Source: Charina bottae (lineage: Eukaryota > Chordata > Lepidosauria > Squamata > Charinaidae). From it: a stretch of DNA of 64,000 nucleotides. The notes under the pieces were generated by a model. The model ran no database searches. It was not told where the DNA came from and worked only from the letters and a program-made list of their open reading frames with translations. The stretch is from NCBI GenBank assembly GCA_023362775.1, contig JALMGJ010000002.1:62077914-62141913 (forward strand). Direction: 5' to 3'. Shown one piece after another: positions 1 to 10,927 of the stretch. Every line of letters starts with the position of its first letter. Positions within the stretch are counted from its first letter, which is position 1. A program made the translations under genes and the position numbers.

Positions 1-656
1 TAACAGCAGTATACAAGGTGAACCAATTTTCTGGGTTGGTATACATCAGTTTCCAAACTCATTATCTAAGTAGCACTGTCCACACACTTTCATCTGCACT
101 GCAGTCACGCCAGGTCCCTTTTTTTTCAGGAATGCATGCCATGGAAGTTGTAACCTAGACATTTTGCACAGATTTGTGTCACATTGCAACATGCTGATTT
201 TTGTATTATTAGTATTAGGTTCAGTTGTCTCTAAAATGGGTACGTATAGTATAAACAATACAGGAGATTAACAGTCAAAATGGATGCGTCTGTACATGTG
301 CAGGTAGTATATTCAAAACCTGTATGATGTGACTGGGAAACTACAGTGGTCAGAGTCCTTGTGCTGGTCTGAATATGATTGTTTCATGCTATTATCCTTG
401 TACAAAGTATTAGTTGTTCTGAACAGAATCTAAATTCCTATATTAACATCATTATGACAGAGCATCTGACACATTCTCCTAAAAATAGAAGGCACTGGCT
501 TAAAAAGAATGGAATTTACTTTTGTGGATATTCAGATAGGCAGGCCACTGTTCTCAGGATAGGTTCTCAAAGAGCAAATATGTTTATTTAAAGTTTAGAT
601 GACCACAATGTTGTTTGCTTTTTTCATATGAAATGATAGTTGTAACAATCATAATA
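1..656. other. No recognisable feature
   Basis: AT-rich sequence with only short open frames on both strands. I recognise no repeat family, RNA gene or protein motif here. Confidence 0.5.
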
Positions 657-884
657 CAGGTAGTCCTCATTTAGCGACTGCCTCACACAGTGACTATTTG
701 CAGATACAACGGCAATGAAAAAGTAACTTTACAACCATTCCTCACATTTGCAACCTTCACAGGTCTGTAAACTAAGGAAAGCTGAAGTAAGATTGTAAGC
801 ACCGTTCTGGTTCCATTTAACAATTGCTTCACTTAATGACTGAGTGGCCAGTCCCAATTGTGGTCGCTAAATGAGGACTACCTG
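657..884. mobile_element. Mariner-like MITE (non-autonomous DNA transposon)
   Basis: A 228-bp element with perfect 22-bp terminal inverted repeats: it opens with CAGGTAGTCCTCATTTAG at 657 and the reverse complement closes it at 863-884. The inside has no coding capacity. A second copy at 54966 has TA on both sides, which fits a Tc1/mariner-type TA target; in this copy the right-hand TA has been lost. Assignment to mariner is an inference from the TA flank. The inverted repeats themselves are read directly. Confidence 0.75.
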
Positions 885-1103
885 TCTTGTATGTTGGATG
901 CACACCCACTGTTGTATAAACCCTTGTTAATGAGCTGTATGCTAATCTGTCTCTTAAAGAGCAAAATATGGATTAAAATGGCATTAGTCAATGGATAAGA
1001 TAGGAAATTCATGGATCACAGCCTTGTCGTGATGAAGGGGCTTGCGTAACTCAATGAAGTCAGGTCAAGACGGACAGGTCATGACGGAGAGTTCTGACAA
1101 AAT

Positions 1104-1544
1104 GTGGTCCACTGGAGGAGGGAATGGCAAACCACTCCAGTATCCTTGCCAAGAAAACTCATGGACAGTATCAAAAGGCTAAAAGATATGACTCTGGAAG
1201 ATGAGCCCCTCAGGTCGGAAGGTGTCCAATATGCTACTGGGGAAGAGCGGAGGGCAATTCCAAGTAGCTCCAGAAAGAGTGAAGCGGCTGGGCCAAAGCC
1301 AAAAGGACGCTCAGTTGTGGATGTGTCTGGAAGGAAAGTCCGATGCTGTAAAGAACAATATTGCATAGGAACCTGGAATGTAAGATCTATGAATCAAGGT
1401 AAGCTGGATGTGGTCAAACATGAGATGACAAGACTGAACATCAACATCTTGGGAATCAGCGAACCAGCAAAATCTATGCCCCAACCACTGATGCAGAAGA
1501 AGCTGAAGTTGACCGGTTCTATGAAGACCTACAACACCTTCTAG
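1104..1544 (+). pseudogene. BovB endonuclease, N-terminal fragment
   Basis: A 146-codon frame with a leader rich in charged residues, then the start of an endonuclease/exonuclease/phosphatase-type domain (GTWNVRSMNQGKLDVVKHEM, residues about 89-108) including the ILGISE strand. Directly after ISE the sequence jumps to the region normally much further on, so the central fold and its catalytic residues are gone. The rest of the domain continues in another frame from about 1545 to 1990, where an IIGDWNAKVG motif and a SDHE motif can be read. Relic of the target-nicking enzyme of BovB. Confidence 0.85.
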
Positions 1545-2111
1545 AACTAACACCAAAAAAAGATGTCCTTTTCATCATAGGGGACTGGAATGCTAAAGTA
1601 GGAAGTCAAGAAATAACCGGAATAACAGGCAAGCTCGGCCTCGGAGTACAAAATGAAGCAGGGCAAAGGCTAATAGAGTTTTGTCAAGAGAACACGCTGG
1701 TCATAGCAAACACTCTTTTCCAACAACACAAGAGACGACTCTACACATGGACATCACCAGATGGTCAATACCGAAATCAGATTGATTATATACTTTGCAG
1801 CCAAAGATGGAGAAGCTCTATACAATCAGCAAAAACAAGACCTGGAGCTGACTGTGGCTCAGATCATGAGCTTCTTATCACAAAATTTAGTCTTAAATTG
1901 AAAAACGTAGAGAAAACCACTAGACCACTCATGTATGACCTAAATCACATCCCTTATGAATATACAGTGGAGGTGAGGAATAGATTTAAAGGATTAGATC
2001 TGGTAGACAGAAGTCAAGTGGGCCTTAGGAAGGATTACTAACAACAAAGCTAGCAGAGAAGACAGTATCCCAGCTGAGCTATTTCAAATCCTAAAAGATG
2101 ATGCTGTTAAA

Positions 2112-3491
2112 GTGCCGCACTCAATATGCCAACAAATTTGGAAAACTCAAAAGTGGCCACAGGATTGGAAAAGGTCAGTTTACGTTCCAATTCCAAAGAA
2201 GGGCAATGCCAAAGAATGTTCAAACTACTGTACAATTGCGCTCATTTCACATGCTAGCAAGGTTATGCTCAAAATCCTACAAGCTAGGCTTCAGCAGTAT
2301 GTGAACCGAGAACTACCAGAAGTGCAAGCTGGGTTTCGAAGAGGCACAGGAACTAGAGATCAGATTGCCAACATTTGCTGGATCATGGAAAAAACAAGAG
2401 AGTTCCAGAAAAATATCTACTTCTGCTTCATTGACTACGCTAAAGCCTTTGATTGTGTGGATCACAACAAACTGTGGCAAATTCTTAAAGAGATGGGAGC
2501 ACCAGACCACCTTACCTGTCTCCTGAGAAACCTGTATGCGGGTCAAGAAGCAACAGTTAGAACCAGACATGGAACAACCAACTGGTTCAAAATTGGGAAA
2601 AGAGTACGACAAGGCTGTATATTATCACCCTGCTTATTTAACTTATATGCAGAGTACATCATGAGAAATGCCGGGCTGGATGAATCACAAGCCGGAGTTA
2701 AGATTGCCGGGAGAAATATCAACAACCTCAGATATGCAGACAATACCACCCTAATGGCAGAAAGTGAAGAGGAACTAAAGAGCCTCTTGATGAGGGTGAA
2801 AGAGGAGAGTGCAAAAGCTGGCTTGAAACTCAACATTAAAAAAACTCAGGTCATGACATCTGGTCCCATCACTTCCTGGCAAATAGAAGGGGAAGAAATG
2901 GAAGCAGTGACAGATTTTATTTTCTTGGGCTCCAAGATCACCGCAGACGGTGACTGCAGCCATGAAATTAAAAGACGCTTGCTCCTTGAGAGGAAAGCTA
3001 TGGCAAACCTAGACAGCATATTAAAAAGCAGAGACATCACCTTGCCGACAAAGGTCCGTATAGTTAAAGCTATGGTTTTCCCAGTATTAATGTATGGTTG
3101 TGAGAGTTGGACCATAAGGAAGGCTGAGCGCCGAAGAATTGATGCTTTCGAACTGTGGTGCTGGAGAAGACTCTTAAGAGTCCCTTGGACTGCAAGGAGG
3201 TCAAATCAGTCAATCCTAAAGGAAATCAACCCTGACTGCTCATTGGAAGGAGAGATGCTGAAGCTGAAGCTCAAATACTTTGGCCACCTAATGCGAAGAG
3301 AGGACTCACTGGAAAAGACCCCGATGCTGGGAAAGACTGAAGGGAAAAGGAGAAGGGGACGGCAGAGGATGAGATGGTTAGATAGCATCACCAATGTAAT
3401 GAACATGAATTTGAGTAAACTCCGGGTGACAGTGGAGGATAGGAAGGCCTGGCGTGTTATGGTCCATGAGGTCACGAAGAGTCGGACATGA
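2112..3491 (+). pseudogene. BovB reverse transcriptase with mutated active site
   Basis: A 459-codon frame covering fingers, palm, thumb and the BovB C-terminal region. Visible blocks are FCFIDYAKAFD (residues 105-115), VRQGCILSPCLFN (165-177) and the palm motif RYADN (207-211). The family motif is YADD; the second catalytic aspartate is asparagine here (AAT at 2742-2744), which should abolish polymerisation. The C-terminal part ends in KSRT just before the non-coding tail. It is the best-preserved BovB frame in the window, but it is separated from the endonuclease by deletion and is catalytically dead by inspection. Confidence 0.92.
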
Positions 3492-3525
3492 CTAAATGAC
3501 TGAACAACAACAACAAGATAGGAAA

Positions 3526-4039
3526 GAGAAGGCAATGTATTTTTTTCCTTCTATGTGTCCTGAGAAGAAAAGAAAGATAGAGCCTATTAGTCATTCTACA
3601 TTCATGTTCTTTCTTTTTAATTGTCCTCACAAATAAGTGATGAGATATCTCTTTATTTATTACCTTGGGGGATTTATAACATCTGACAAGGTATTGTTGC
3701 TGCATGCCCAACAGAAGAATATGTCAAGTCAATTAAGAGACTTACGTGCAGACTCTAAGACTTACTTTGGCAGCAAATACATTCTTAAGACTTTGAAATA
3801 ATTGGATCAGATTGGCAATGATAGAAATTTTCAGGTCTTTCTTTTTAAAAAATTATAGATGATGTTTGCAGTTATCCTGTTAATTTAAATATTGTAAAGT
3901 TGAATATTATTAATCTGTTTTTGCATGATGATGAAGAATGATAATTTATTTTATGTGGTGAGTTTCATATAGAAAAAACAACAACAACCCCAAAACAACA
4001 TCAACACCAGTCTAAAAATAAAACTTGCTTACATGCTGA
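3526..4039. other. AT-rich spacer, nothing recognised
   Basis: AT-rich spacer between the BovB copy and the next MITE. A short CAACAACCC-type A/C-rich patch lies near 3980. No family or gene is recognised. Confidence 0.4.
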
Positions 4040-4047
4040 CTCTAAGG

Positions 4048-4182
4048 CAGTGTTTCTCAACCTTAGCAACTTTAAGATGTGTGGACTTCAACTCCCAGAA
4101 TTCTGGGTGGGTTCATGCTGGCTGGGGAATTCTGGGAGTTGAAGTCCACACATCTTAAAGTTGCTAAGGATGAGAAACACTG
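4048..4182. mobile_element. hAT-like palindromic MITE, copy 1
   Basis: A 135-bp near-perfect palindrome that starts CAGTGTTTCTCAACCTT and ends in the complement. An 8-bp target duplication CTCTAAGG lies at 4040-4047 and 4183-4190. Eight-base duplications and CAG-type ends are hallmarks of hAT transposons. The element has no coding capacity and would fold into a long hairpin. A related copy lies at 45849-45982. Confidence 0.88.
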
Positions 4183-4190
4183 CTCTAAGG

Positions 4191-4701
4191 CATACTGCTC
4201 TACCAAGTGCCTAGAGTTCCAGAACAGAGTTGCTGGAATATTATGCTGTCATAATAAACAATTATGCTGCTGTGGTATGCTGTATATAATCTGAGTGTGC
4301 TGTATATAATCTTTCCTTCCTTCCTTCCTACCCTACTCCACCCTATCTCTTGGCTTCTCAACATTTGTAGTCTTGTTCTATGATTTCTGTGATACTGAAA
4401 TGTTCTGATTACAAAAAGGCTGATTTGAGTATTCTGAGCTCAGAACAAAATGGTATTCTAAATTGAGATGGGAAATGTGGTGCAATAGAACCTCTGGGAT
4501 ATTGTTATACCAGCATACAAAAGGACATGGAAGAGCACACTGGAAGAGATTTTGCTCACTATATCAAGGAGAGTATAAAATCTAACATTACTAGAACATA
4601 CTGGAAGTCCAGATTCCTCCATGGAGTTGCTAGATCTAGGGCTATACTCTCTTCCTCCTGATCAAAATCTGAAAGTAATCTAGAGATGGTTATTAGTGAA
4701 G
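4191..4701. other. Spacer, nothing recognised
   Basis: Mixed sequence with a short CTTC run at about 4311-4330 and a TGCTGTATATAATCT duplication near 4280-4305. No recognisable element or gene. Confidence 0.4.
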
Positions 4702-4713
4702 CATAGAAAGGAG

Positions 4714-5051
4714 GTAAAGGTAAAGGTTCCCCCCACACATTTATGCAGTCGTGTCTGACTCTAGGGGCCGGTGTTCATCTCCGTTTGTTAGCCAAAGAGC
4801 CAGCGTTGTCCGAAGATGCTTCCATGGTCATGTGGCCGGCATGACGCATGCGGAATGCTGTTACCTACCCACCGAAGTGGTACCTATTAATATATTTGCA
4901 TTTGCAAGCTTTCAAATTGCTAGGTTGGCAAGAGCTGGGGCTAGTGCGGGCATTCACTCCATCACATGGGACTAGGGATTCGAACCTCCAAACCTGCGAT
5001 CTTCCGATCAACAAGCCTGGTGTCTTACCTGCTGCGCCACCATGCCCCTTA
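4714..5051 (-). mobile_element. Sauria-type tRNA-derived SINE
   Basis: Reverse-strand SINE flanked by a 12-bp duplication CATAGAAAGGAG at 4702-4713 and 5052-5063. Read on the minus strand it begins with a tRNA-like head carrying an A-box (GTGGCGCAGCAGG) and a B-box (GGTTCGAATCC), continues through the Sauria SINE body, and ends in AACCTTTACC repeats. Sauria SINEs are transcribed by RNA polymerase III and are believed to be mobilised by BovB because of a related 3' tail. Two other copies are at 41888 and 49093. Confidence 0.93.
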
Positions 5052-5095
5052 CATAGAAAGGAGAAGTTCTTGTAATAACAGTGCATTAGTAGACC

Positions 5096-5215
5096 ATGGG
5101 CGATCATATAAGTTAAATAAATAAATAAATAAATTTCTATTTAATTATTTAATTAAATTTATATAACTAATTAATTAATTAATTATTTAATTAATTATTA
5201 AATAATAATAGCCTG
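5096..5215 (+). repeat. L2 3'-tail stub seeding an AT microsatellite
   Basis: GGGCGATCATATAAG followed by AAAT units matches the end of the local L2 family (compare 27690 and 51085). It runs into a long AAAT/TTAA-rich tract. This is probably only the last few dozen bases of an L2 insertion plus expanded tail. Confidence 0.6.
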
Positions 5216-5306
5216 CATTCATTTATGCTCAGTCATGACAAACTCATATGTCCAGATACCGTAAATTTCTGTGCCTTTGAACATTTGGTCTTGGAAGTGA
5301 CTAGAG

Positions 5307-5616
5307 CAGCCTTTCTCAGCCTTTTGACCCTGGAGGAATCCTTGAAATATTTTTCAGGCCTCAGGGAACCCCTGCACATTCAGGCTCAAATATAGGCCAG
5401 AAGTTTCAAAAATTATTGTATTTGTTTCATGTGTAGGCCTGCATATATGCATGAACAGTGTTCTTAAACTAAAAATAAAGAATGAAACTTACCTCATTAA
5501 TGTGAAGTTGCCCAAATTGGAAATATTTTTTTAAATAAATTGTGATTTCCCAGGGAACACCTAGTGACCTCTCATGGAACCCTGGGGTTCCATGGAACCC
5601 TGGTTGAGAAACCCTG
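5307..5616. mobile_element. hAT-like non-autonomous element
   Basis: A 310-bp element with imperfect inverted ends: CAGCCTTTCTCAGCCTTTT at the left, and GGTTGAGAAACCCTG at the right. The 8-bp flanks are GACTAGAG (5299-5306) and TACTAGAG (5617-5624), a one-mismatch target duplication. It contains no transposase. The divergent ends suggest an older insertion than the palindromic MITEs. Confidence 0.8.
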
Positions 5617-5624
5617 TACTAGAG

Positions 5625-6237
5625 GAAAGGCAACCCCTGAATTAATCCTGACTGGGGTCTGCTGTAAGATGTATGTATTGCATTATTTTGACCATAATGT
5701 TATTACTAAATGGAAAACTGTCACTGTCAAAACTTCCTAAAGAAGACATTCATGTTTGAGTACAAAAGGTAAATCTTTAAAAAAACAATAATAAGGGAAT
5801 TGGTGAATATGAGACTGAAAGTAAAGGTCAAGAGGGCCAAAACTCTTAGTAGTGTCTGGAGATTATTTAAAACCACAATAATTGAAGCTCAACTAGAATG
5901 TAATCCATAACATAAGAAAAAATCAACCAAGGCTAGGAAAATGTCAGCATGACTTTCTAGCAGTGTCCAGGAACTTGTAAAATTAAGCTTGTCATAATAA
6001 GTATGAGGGAAAATAGAAATATGTGCTCTCGTAGAAAAAAATGCAAAGTGATAATAAAAAATGCATAACAACAACAACAACAACAACAACAACATTTAGC
6101 AAACTAACACATAAACAGTCAAGAACCAATAATGAACCTATAAGCATATTTGAAGTAGATAACCAGTCAGGGAAGCAATTGAACCATTAAATGATCAAGG
6201 AGTAAAAAGGATGCTCAAAGAGGATAGGCAACCAGTA
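5625..6237. other. Spacer with an (ACA)n microsatellite
   Basis: A trinucleotide tract of about ten ACA units lies at roughly 6064-6094. Otherwise the region is A-rich, with no element or gene I can name. Confidence 0.5.
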
Positions 6238-6547
6238 AAGCAGTCACTCATGCCCTAGTCACCCCAAGATTGGATTGAAGACCACTTGGAAGATCCAACC
6301 TTGGTATGCCCATGTGCCTCCAGTGCTTCAGCTGCACAGATTACCAATGGATTTCCAGGGCAATTCTTTAAAAACATGGAGGTTCTCCCAGGCCTTCAGG
6401 TAGGGTGGTTGTGGAGCCTGTTAGTGTTTTGTTATGGATATTGTTGTCTGGATGCCTAGTTCCTTTATATTGTTTTTTCTGTTTTAAGCTGCATGCCACC
6501 CACAGTCATCCTAGAGTTGAGTGGCCTCCAAATCCAGTAAATAAATA
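6238..6547 (+). mobile_element. L2 LINE 3' end fragment
   Basis: The stretch ends in TTTTAAGCTGC, a degraded GAGT/GGCCTCC block and AAATAAATA, the typical end of squamate L2 LINEs, and the upstream part is non-coding. It is degraded, and its 5' boundary is approximate. Confidence 0.55.
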
Positions 6548-6832
6548 GTCAATCTCTATTGTGGACATTCACCAGTACAAAGCTACAGTATAGTATAGCA
6601 GTAAGCCTAAAGACTTTATTATTTTAAAGGATTAAAATAAATGACAGAGGGCAAGTATAAAACTGTAATGTTTACTAAAAGAAAATTTAAAAGTAAAAAG
6701 CTTGACTTAAAATTCAAGAAATTTTGGATATAAATTGACAAGTCAGTCCTAAACTTAGGGCTAAGTGTAAGTGGTATCCGGCAGACCATAATCAAGCAGA
6801 TTCCGCTGCATTCAATTACAATGTGCCTTTTT

Positions 6833-8935
6833 TTTAGAAATAAACTTTATTGATTTTCAAAGTATAGATAAAATACAAAATAGAAACTACAGAAAAGCAT
6901 GAAAATAGAACTAAAAGAAAAAAGAAAAAACTATAAGGTGCAAATAGACAGAAAAACAAAGATGAAAAGTGATTTCCAACTTTCTCCAATACAGATATAG
7001 ATAAATTTACAAAAATAATCTCTTACCAATAATTAAACCATAGTAACATTATTTCTATTAAAATAAACCAATTAATCATTAAAACCCAAAATCAAAACAT
7101 CATTTTTTTCTACCACAAGCAAGTACTCTAGAAGTGGTTGCCAAACAGATAAAAATCCAGAAACTGAATGTTCTCTAATTAATGCTGTCAATTTAGCCAT
7201 CTGGGCCAGATCCATTAATTTAACAATCCAATCTTCAACCATAGGTATCTGTGGATCTTTCCATCTCTGTGCATATAAAAGTCTTGCAGCTGTGATCATA
7301 CATAAAAGCAGAACTCCATATTGTTTCTCCAGCTCCTTCTCCATCAAACCCAAAAGGAACAGTTCCGGCTTTTTTGTATATCCACTTTTAAAATCTTTTG
7401 AATAATAATGCATATTTGATCCCAAAATTTTTTGGCTTTCTCACAGGTCCACCAGAGATGATAAAAAGTTCCTTCTCCCTGTAAACACTTCCAACAAACA
7501 TTAGTTACACCATTATAGATTTTTGATAGTTTATCAGGGGTTAGATACCAATGATACATCATCTTATAAAAGTTTTCTTTTAAGTTATAATTTAAGGTGA
7601 ATTTCAAACCTTTATTCCACATATTTTCTCATTGTTCAGGCATAATATTATATCCAAAATTCTTAGCCCATTTAATCATACATTCTTTCACCTGTTCATC
7701 TTCCAAATTCATCTGTAAGAACATTTTGTACATTTTAGTAATAACATGTTCATCATTCATACAAAGTTCCATTTCAAATTTAGTTATTTCATTAACAAAT
7801 TTAAAGTTATTTTTATCCATTTTAAAGCATTCTGACAATTGCATATAGGTAAACCAGTAACATGTAAAACCTTCCAACTCTAACATTTCCCTTGTTTTAA
7901 ACTTTGGTTCACTTCCTTCAAAATTCAACAAATCTTTATATTTTAACCAACTTCTTCCTCCCACATTTTCTCTTCTAACAAATGCTTCTTGAGGTGACAA
8001 CCACAATGGTACATTAGGAGACAATCTTACCTTATATTTGTTCCAGATCCTTAGTATGGCACTCCTAACAAAATGATTTTTAAAATCCTTATTAACTTTA
8101 ACTTTATCATACCACAAATAGGAGTGCCACCCGAATCATAATTCATGTCCTTCAAGCTGTAATAGTTTCTTGTTCTCCAGAGTAATTCATTCCTTCATCC
8201 AAAGCAGACAACAAGCATCAAAATATAATTTTAAATTAAGCAAGCCCAAACCTCCTCGTTCTTTAGCATCTTGCAACAATTTGTACTTAATTCTTGGTTT
8301 CTTGCCTTGCCAAACAAATTTTGAAATATCTTTCTGCCATTCTTTAAATGCTAAATCTGTTGTCAAAATCGGTAAAGTCTGAAATAGAAACAACATCCTA
8401 GGCAAAACGTTTGTCTTTATCACAGATATTCTTCCCATAAGAGGCAATTGTAATTTTCCCTATCCTAACAAGTCATTTTTCACATCATTCCAAATTTTTA
8501 GATAATTATTTTTAAACAACATACTATTCATAGTTGACAGGATCACCCCCAAATATCTAACCTTTTTTTCAATCTTAAAACCCGTCTTACCCATCAGTAG
8601 TTCTTGGTCAGACATGGTCATATTATTAATTAACATTTTTGTTTTTTGTTTATTTACTTTCAGACCCGCCAATGACCCAAACTCTTTCAATTTCCTCATC
8701 AGATGTTCTGCAGTATCCAATGGGCCCTGTAAAATCAAAACTAAATCATCAGCAAAAGCCCTCAACTTAAAAACTTCTTGTTTGATCTTTAAGCCCTTTA
8801 TTTGTTCATCTCTTCTAATGTCTCTATTAAAAACTTCCAATACCAGAATAAAAAGCAGAGGAGACAAAGGACATCCTTGTCTTGTTCCTTTCTGTATATA
8901 ACACAATTCAGTTAATTCTTCATTCATTTAATCTT
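6833..8935 (-). mobile_element. L1 LINE, 5'-truncated
   Basis: Reverse-strand L1 of about 2.1 kb. On the minus strand it starts inside the reverse transcriptase, runs through the C-terminal domain and a short 3' untranslated region, and ends with an AATAAA signal (TTTATT at about 6845) and a short poly-A. The 5' truncation is typical of L1 insertion. No clear target duplication was seen. Several frame breaks show that it is inactive. Confidence 0.9.
7072..8927 (-). pseudogene. L1 ORF2 C-terminal half (reverse transcriptase and C-terminal domain)
   Basis: The remnant spans at least five minus-strand frames. The first (8460-8927) holds the RQGCPLSPLLF block and the catalytic AFADDLVL motif. 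The second (8187-8447) has the L1 signature GGLGLLNLKLY. Those at 7629-8117 and 7344-7622 carry the C-terminal cysteine region (CWKCLQGEGTFYHLWWTCEK), and the last is at 7072-7425. The catalytic FADD is intact, but the fingers and the whole endonuclease are missing through 5' truncation, and frameshifts separate the parts. Confidence 0.88.
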
Positions 8936-8939
8936 GTAA

Positions 8940-9800
8940 TATTATTCAGTGGTGGAATAATTAGGGCTCTGTGAAGCACCTATAAAATTGACAAAAGAGA
9001 AGGACATGCTCAACAGATTCTACATGTCCTAACTTGCAGGGCCAAGGCAGATATGAAGATTACTGAAAACCTGAATATATTCTTCACATCTATCTTTACT
9101 ACAGAAGATAATACGATAGATACCTGAGCCTGTATTGATTTTTCCCCCCAGGGAGAGAATTAGAACAACCAAAGTGAATTGAAATAACAAGAGAAGATTT
9201 TCTAAGATATCTTAAGACATTACACAGTAATAAATCTCTGGGTCCTGATGGCATTCATCCAAGAGTTCTTAAAGATCTGAGACACAGACTTGCTGATTTC
9301 CTAGCAAAAATATGTACATACTGTATGTCCATATTTTTGTACAACATGAATCCTGTGCCAGGGGAATGGAAGCCAGTTAATATGACATCAACTTTTTAAA
9401 AGGGATGTTTCAAAATGACCATTCACTCATGGATGGCCTTCAAAGGAGATTGAATAAATTAAAGGGTAATAAGTCTATCAAGAACTATTCTGAATTTCAG
9501 TGCTACTTCTAGGTGGGGGCAGCATGTCTCCAAATACTAGCTGCAGGGGCAGAAGGACAGAAGAGGGTTATATATCCACTTACTACTTGCAAGCATCAAC
9601 ATCTGGTTGGCCACTGTGAGAATATGAAATTATAATTTTAAACCACTATCATTTTACATAATTTTACATGCCCACAGTTATGGCACAGATATATAGTGAT
9701 TGAGTAGTTACTTGCCTCTGTAAGACGATATGAGAAACAAACTGTTGAGCTAAAATAGGCCGTGGCCTAATCCAGCAGATTATTTTTATGTTCTTATGTG
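8940..9800 (+). mobile_element. CR1 LINE fragment
   Basis: Plus-strand remnant with a readable GPDGIHPRVLKDL peptide near 9240-9280, a CR1-type reverse transcriptase N-terminal motif, preceded by a NIFFTSIFTTED segment. The end resembles the CR1 3' terminus, with a GGCCTAATCCAGCAG-type block and short TTCTTATG repeats near 9790. Much of the reverse transcriptase between is deleted. Old and non-functional. Confidence 0.75.
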
Positions 9801-9809
9801 GGCAAGTAT

Positions 9810-10004
9810 TGTTGTTGTTCAGTCATTTAGTCGTGTCCGACACTTCATGACCTCATGGACCATAGCACGCCAGGCCTTCCTGTCCTCTACTGTCTCCCGG
9901 AGTTTACTCAAATTCATGTTCGTTACATCGGTGATGCTATCTAACCATCTCATCCTCTGCTGTCCCCTTCTCCTTTTGCCTTCAGTCTTTCCCAGCATCA
10001 GGGT
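9810..10004 (-). mobile_element. BovB 3'-end fragment
   Basis: A 195-bp minus-strand piece with the BovB tail (GTTGTTGTTCAGTCATTTAG at the left) and the last coding portion. The short repeat AAGTAT borders it at 9804-9809 and 10005-10010, so it looks like a severely 5'-truncated retroposition event rather than a broken larger copy. Confidence 0.88.
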
Positions 10005-10010
10005 AAGTAT

Positions 10011-10381
10011 ACTCTGCTCCTATTCTTATGTTCTGTTGTTATTCTGCTTTCAAAGTACATTTAAAAATGGCTTGAGCTTGTCAGATGAACATTGGTGTGT
10101 TTGTATACACATTGGCCATGCTTGTCTTGTTGAAATGTTAGTATCATTCCACTGAAAAGCTCCACACTCTCATTTTGGCAGTCAGCAACCACCCCTTTGT
10201 GTAAGCAGAGCTATCAGTGAAGATCAGCACACCTGCTTTTGCCAGCTTCAGGAAAATAAAGCCAGATCTGTCGCTTGGTCTTTCAAAGTACTGTAGGTGG
10301 AGTGGCAATGCCTACAGTAAAATTGGCCATGAAAATTGTTGGTGTATTATTCTTTTGAGGAGTAAGTCACAGCAATATAGC
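10011..10381. other. Spacer, nothing recognised
   Basis: No named repeat, motif or plausible gene in this stretch. The plus-strand open frame extending past 10390 runs into the hAT-like element and is not credible. Confidence 0.4.
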
Positions 10382-10389
10382 CTTATTAG

Positions 10390-10595
10390 TAGGCTGACCA
10401 TACGTCCCGTTTTGAACGGGACAGTCCCATTTTTTTACCTTTTCTGGACTGTACCGTCCTTTTTCCTTAAAAAACTCAATTTCGTCCTGTTTTTTAAGGG
10501 ATGGAGTGCGTGCATGCACGTGTGCTGGCGTGCGTGCCTGTGCGCGCGTGCGCGTTAGGGTCCCGTTTCCATCTCAGGGAAATATGGTCAGCCTA
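10390..10595. mobile_element. hAT-like element of the TAGGCTGACC family, copy A
   Basis: A 206-bp element with ends TAGGCTGACCATA and TATGGTCAGCCTA and a perfect 8-bp target duplication CTTATTAG (10382-10389 and 10596-10603). An internal GTCCCGTTTT/AACGGGAC palindrome follows the left end, as in all family members. The core at about 10506-10557 is a run of alternating purine-pyrimidine GC/GT steps, prone to Z-DNA. No transposase. Other copies are at 20499, 34794 and 48230. Confidence 0.88.
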
Positions 10596-10603
10596 CTTAT
10601 TAG

Positions 10604-10927
10604 GTAATCACCTACAAACTTTAAAAGGTCAGGTAGCACCTGATCCAAGCTGAAGAGTGTAAAAGATCCTGCCTGCCCTACTTGCTTACTTGCTACTCAC
10701 TCCTTACTGCTTCTTTCTGTTTACCCCTGTTACACTTCCAGGGATCTGGAAGAGGACTGTAAATATCTGTTTATATGAGTAACAAATATAACTGCAACTA
10801 AGTTACTAAAATGACTAGCGTCATTAATTGGTCTCTGGTGCTGATTGCTTTCTGATACTCTGCATGTGCAAGAAAACACACTCTCCAACAAAAATGATGT
10901 TGTAATTTTTGGTTTTGACAACATTAA
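10604..10927. other. Spacer, nothing recognised
   Basis: Unremarkable sequence between the hAT-like copy and the unclassified repeat. Confidence 0.4.

Larger units (their letters stand above)
1008..3514 (+). mobile_element. BovB (RTE clade) LINE, internally deleted
   Basis: A 2,507-bp non-LTR retrotransposon with an intact 5' start and the BovB 3' tail of ACAAC units. It is flanked by an 11-bp target duplication, AAGATAGGAAA, at 997-1007 and 3515-3525. BovB encodes an apurinic-type endonuclease followed by a reverse transcriptase. Both are recognisable here, but two internal segments are missing: one inside the endonuclease near 1465 and one between endonuclease and reverse transcriptase near 2020. 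A full BovB is about 3.2 kb, so this copy lacks roughly 0.7 kb. It cannot be autonomous. BovB is common in squamates and known for horizontal transfer to ruminants. Confidence 0.95.

Noticed and set aside
1012..1062. HDV-like ribozyme at the BovB 5' end
   Set aside because: I could pair a 5-bp stem and a possible second helix but not the full nested double pseudoknot, so I report only a shared module.
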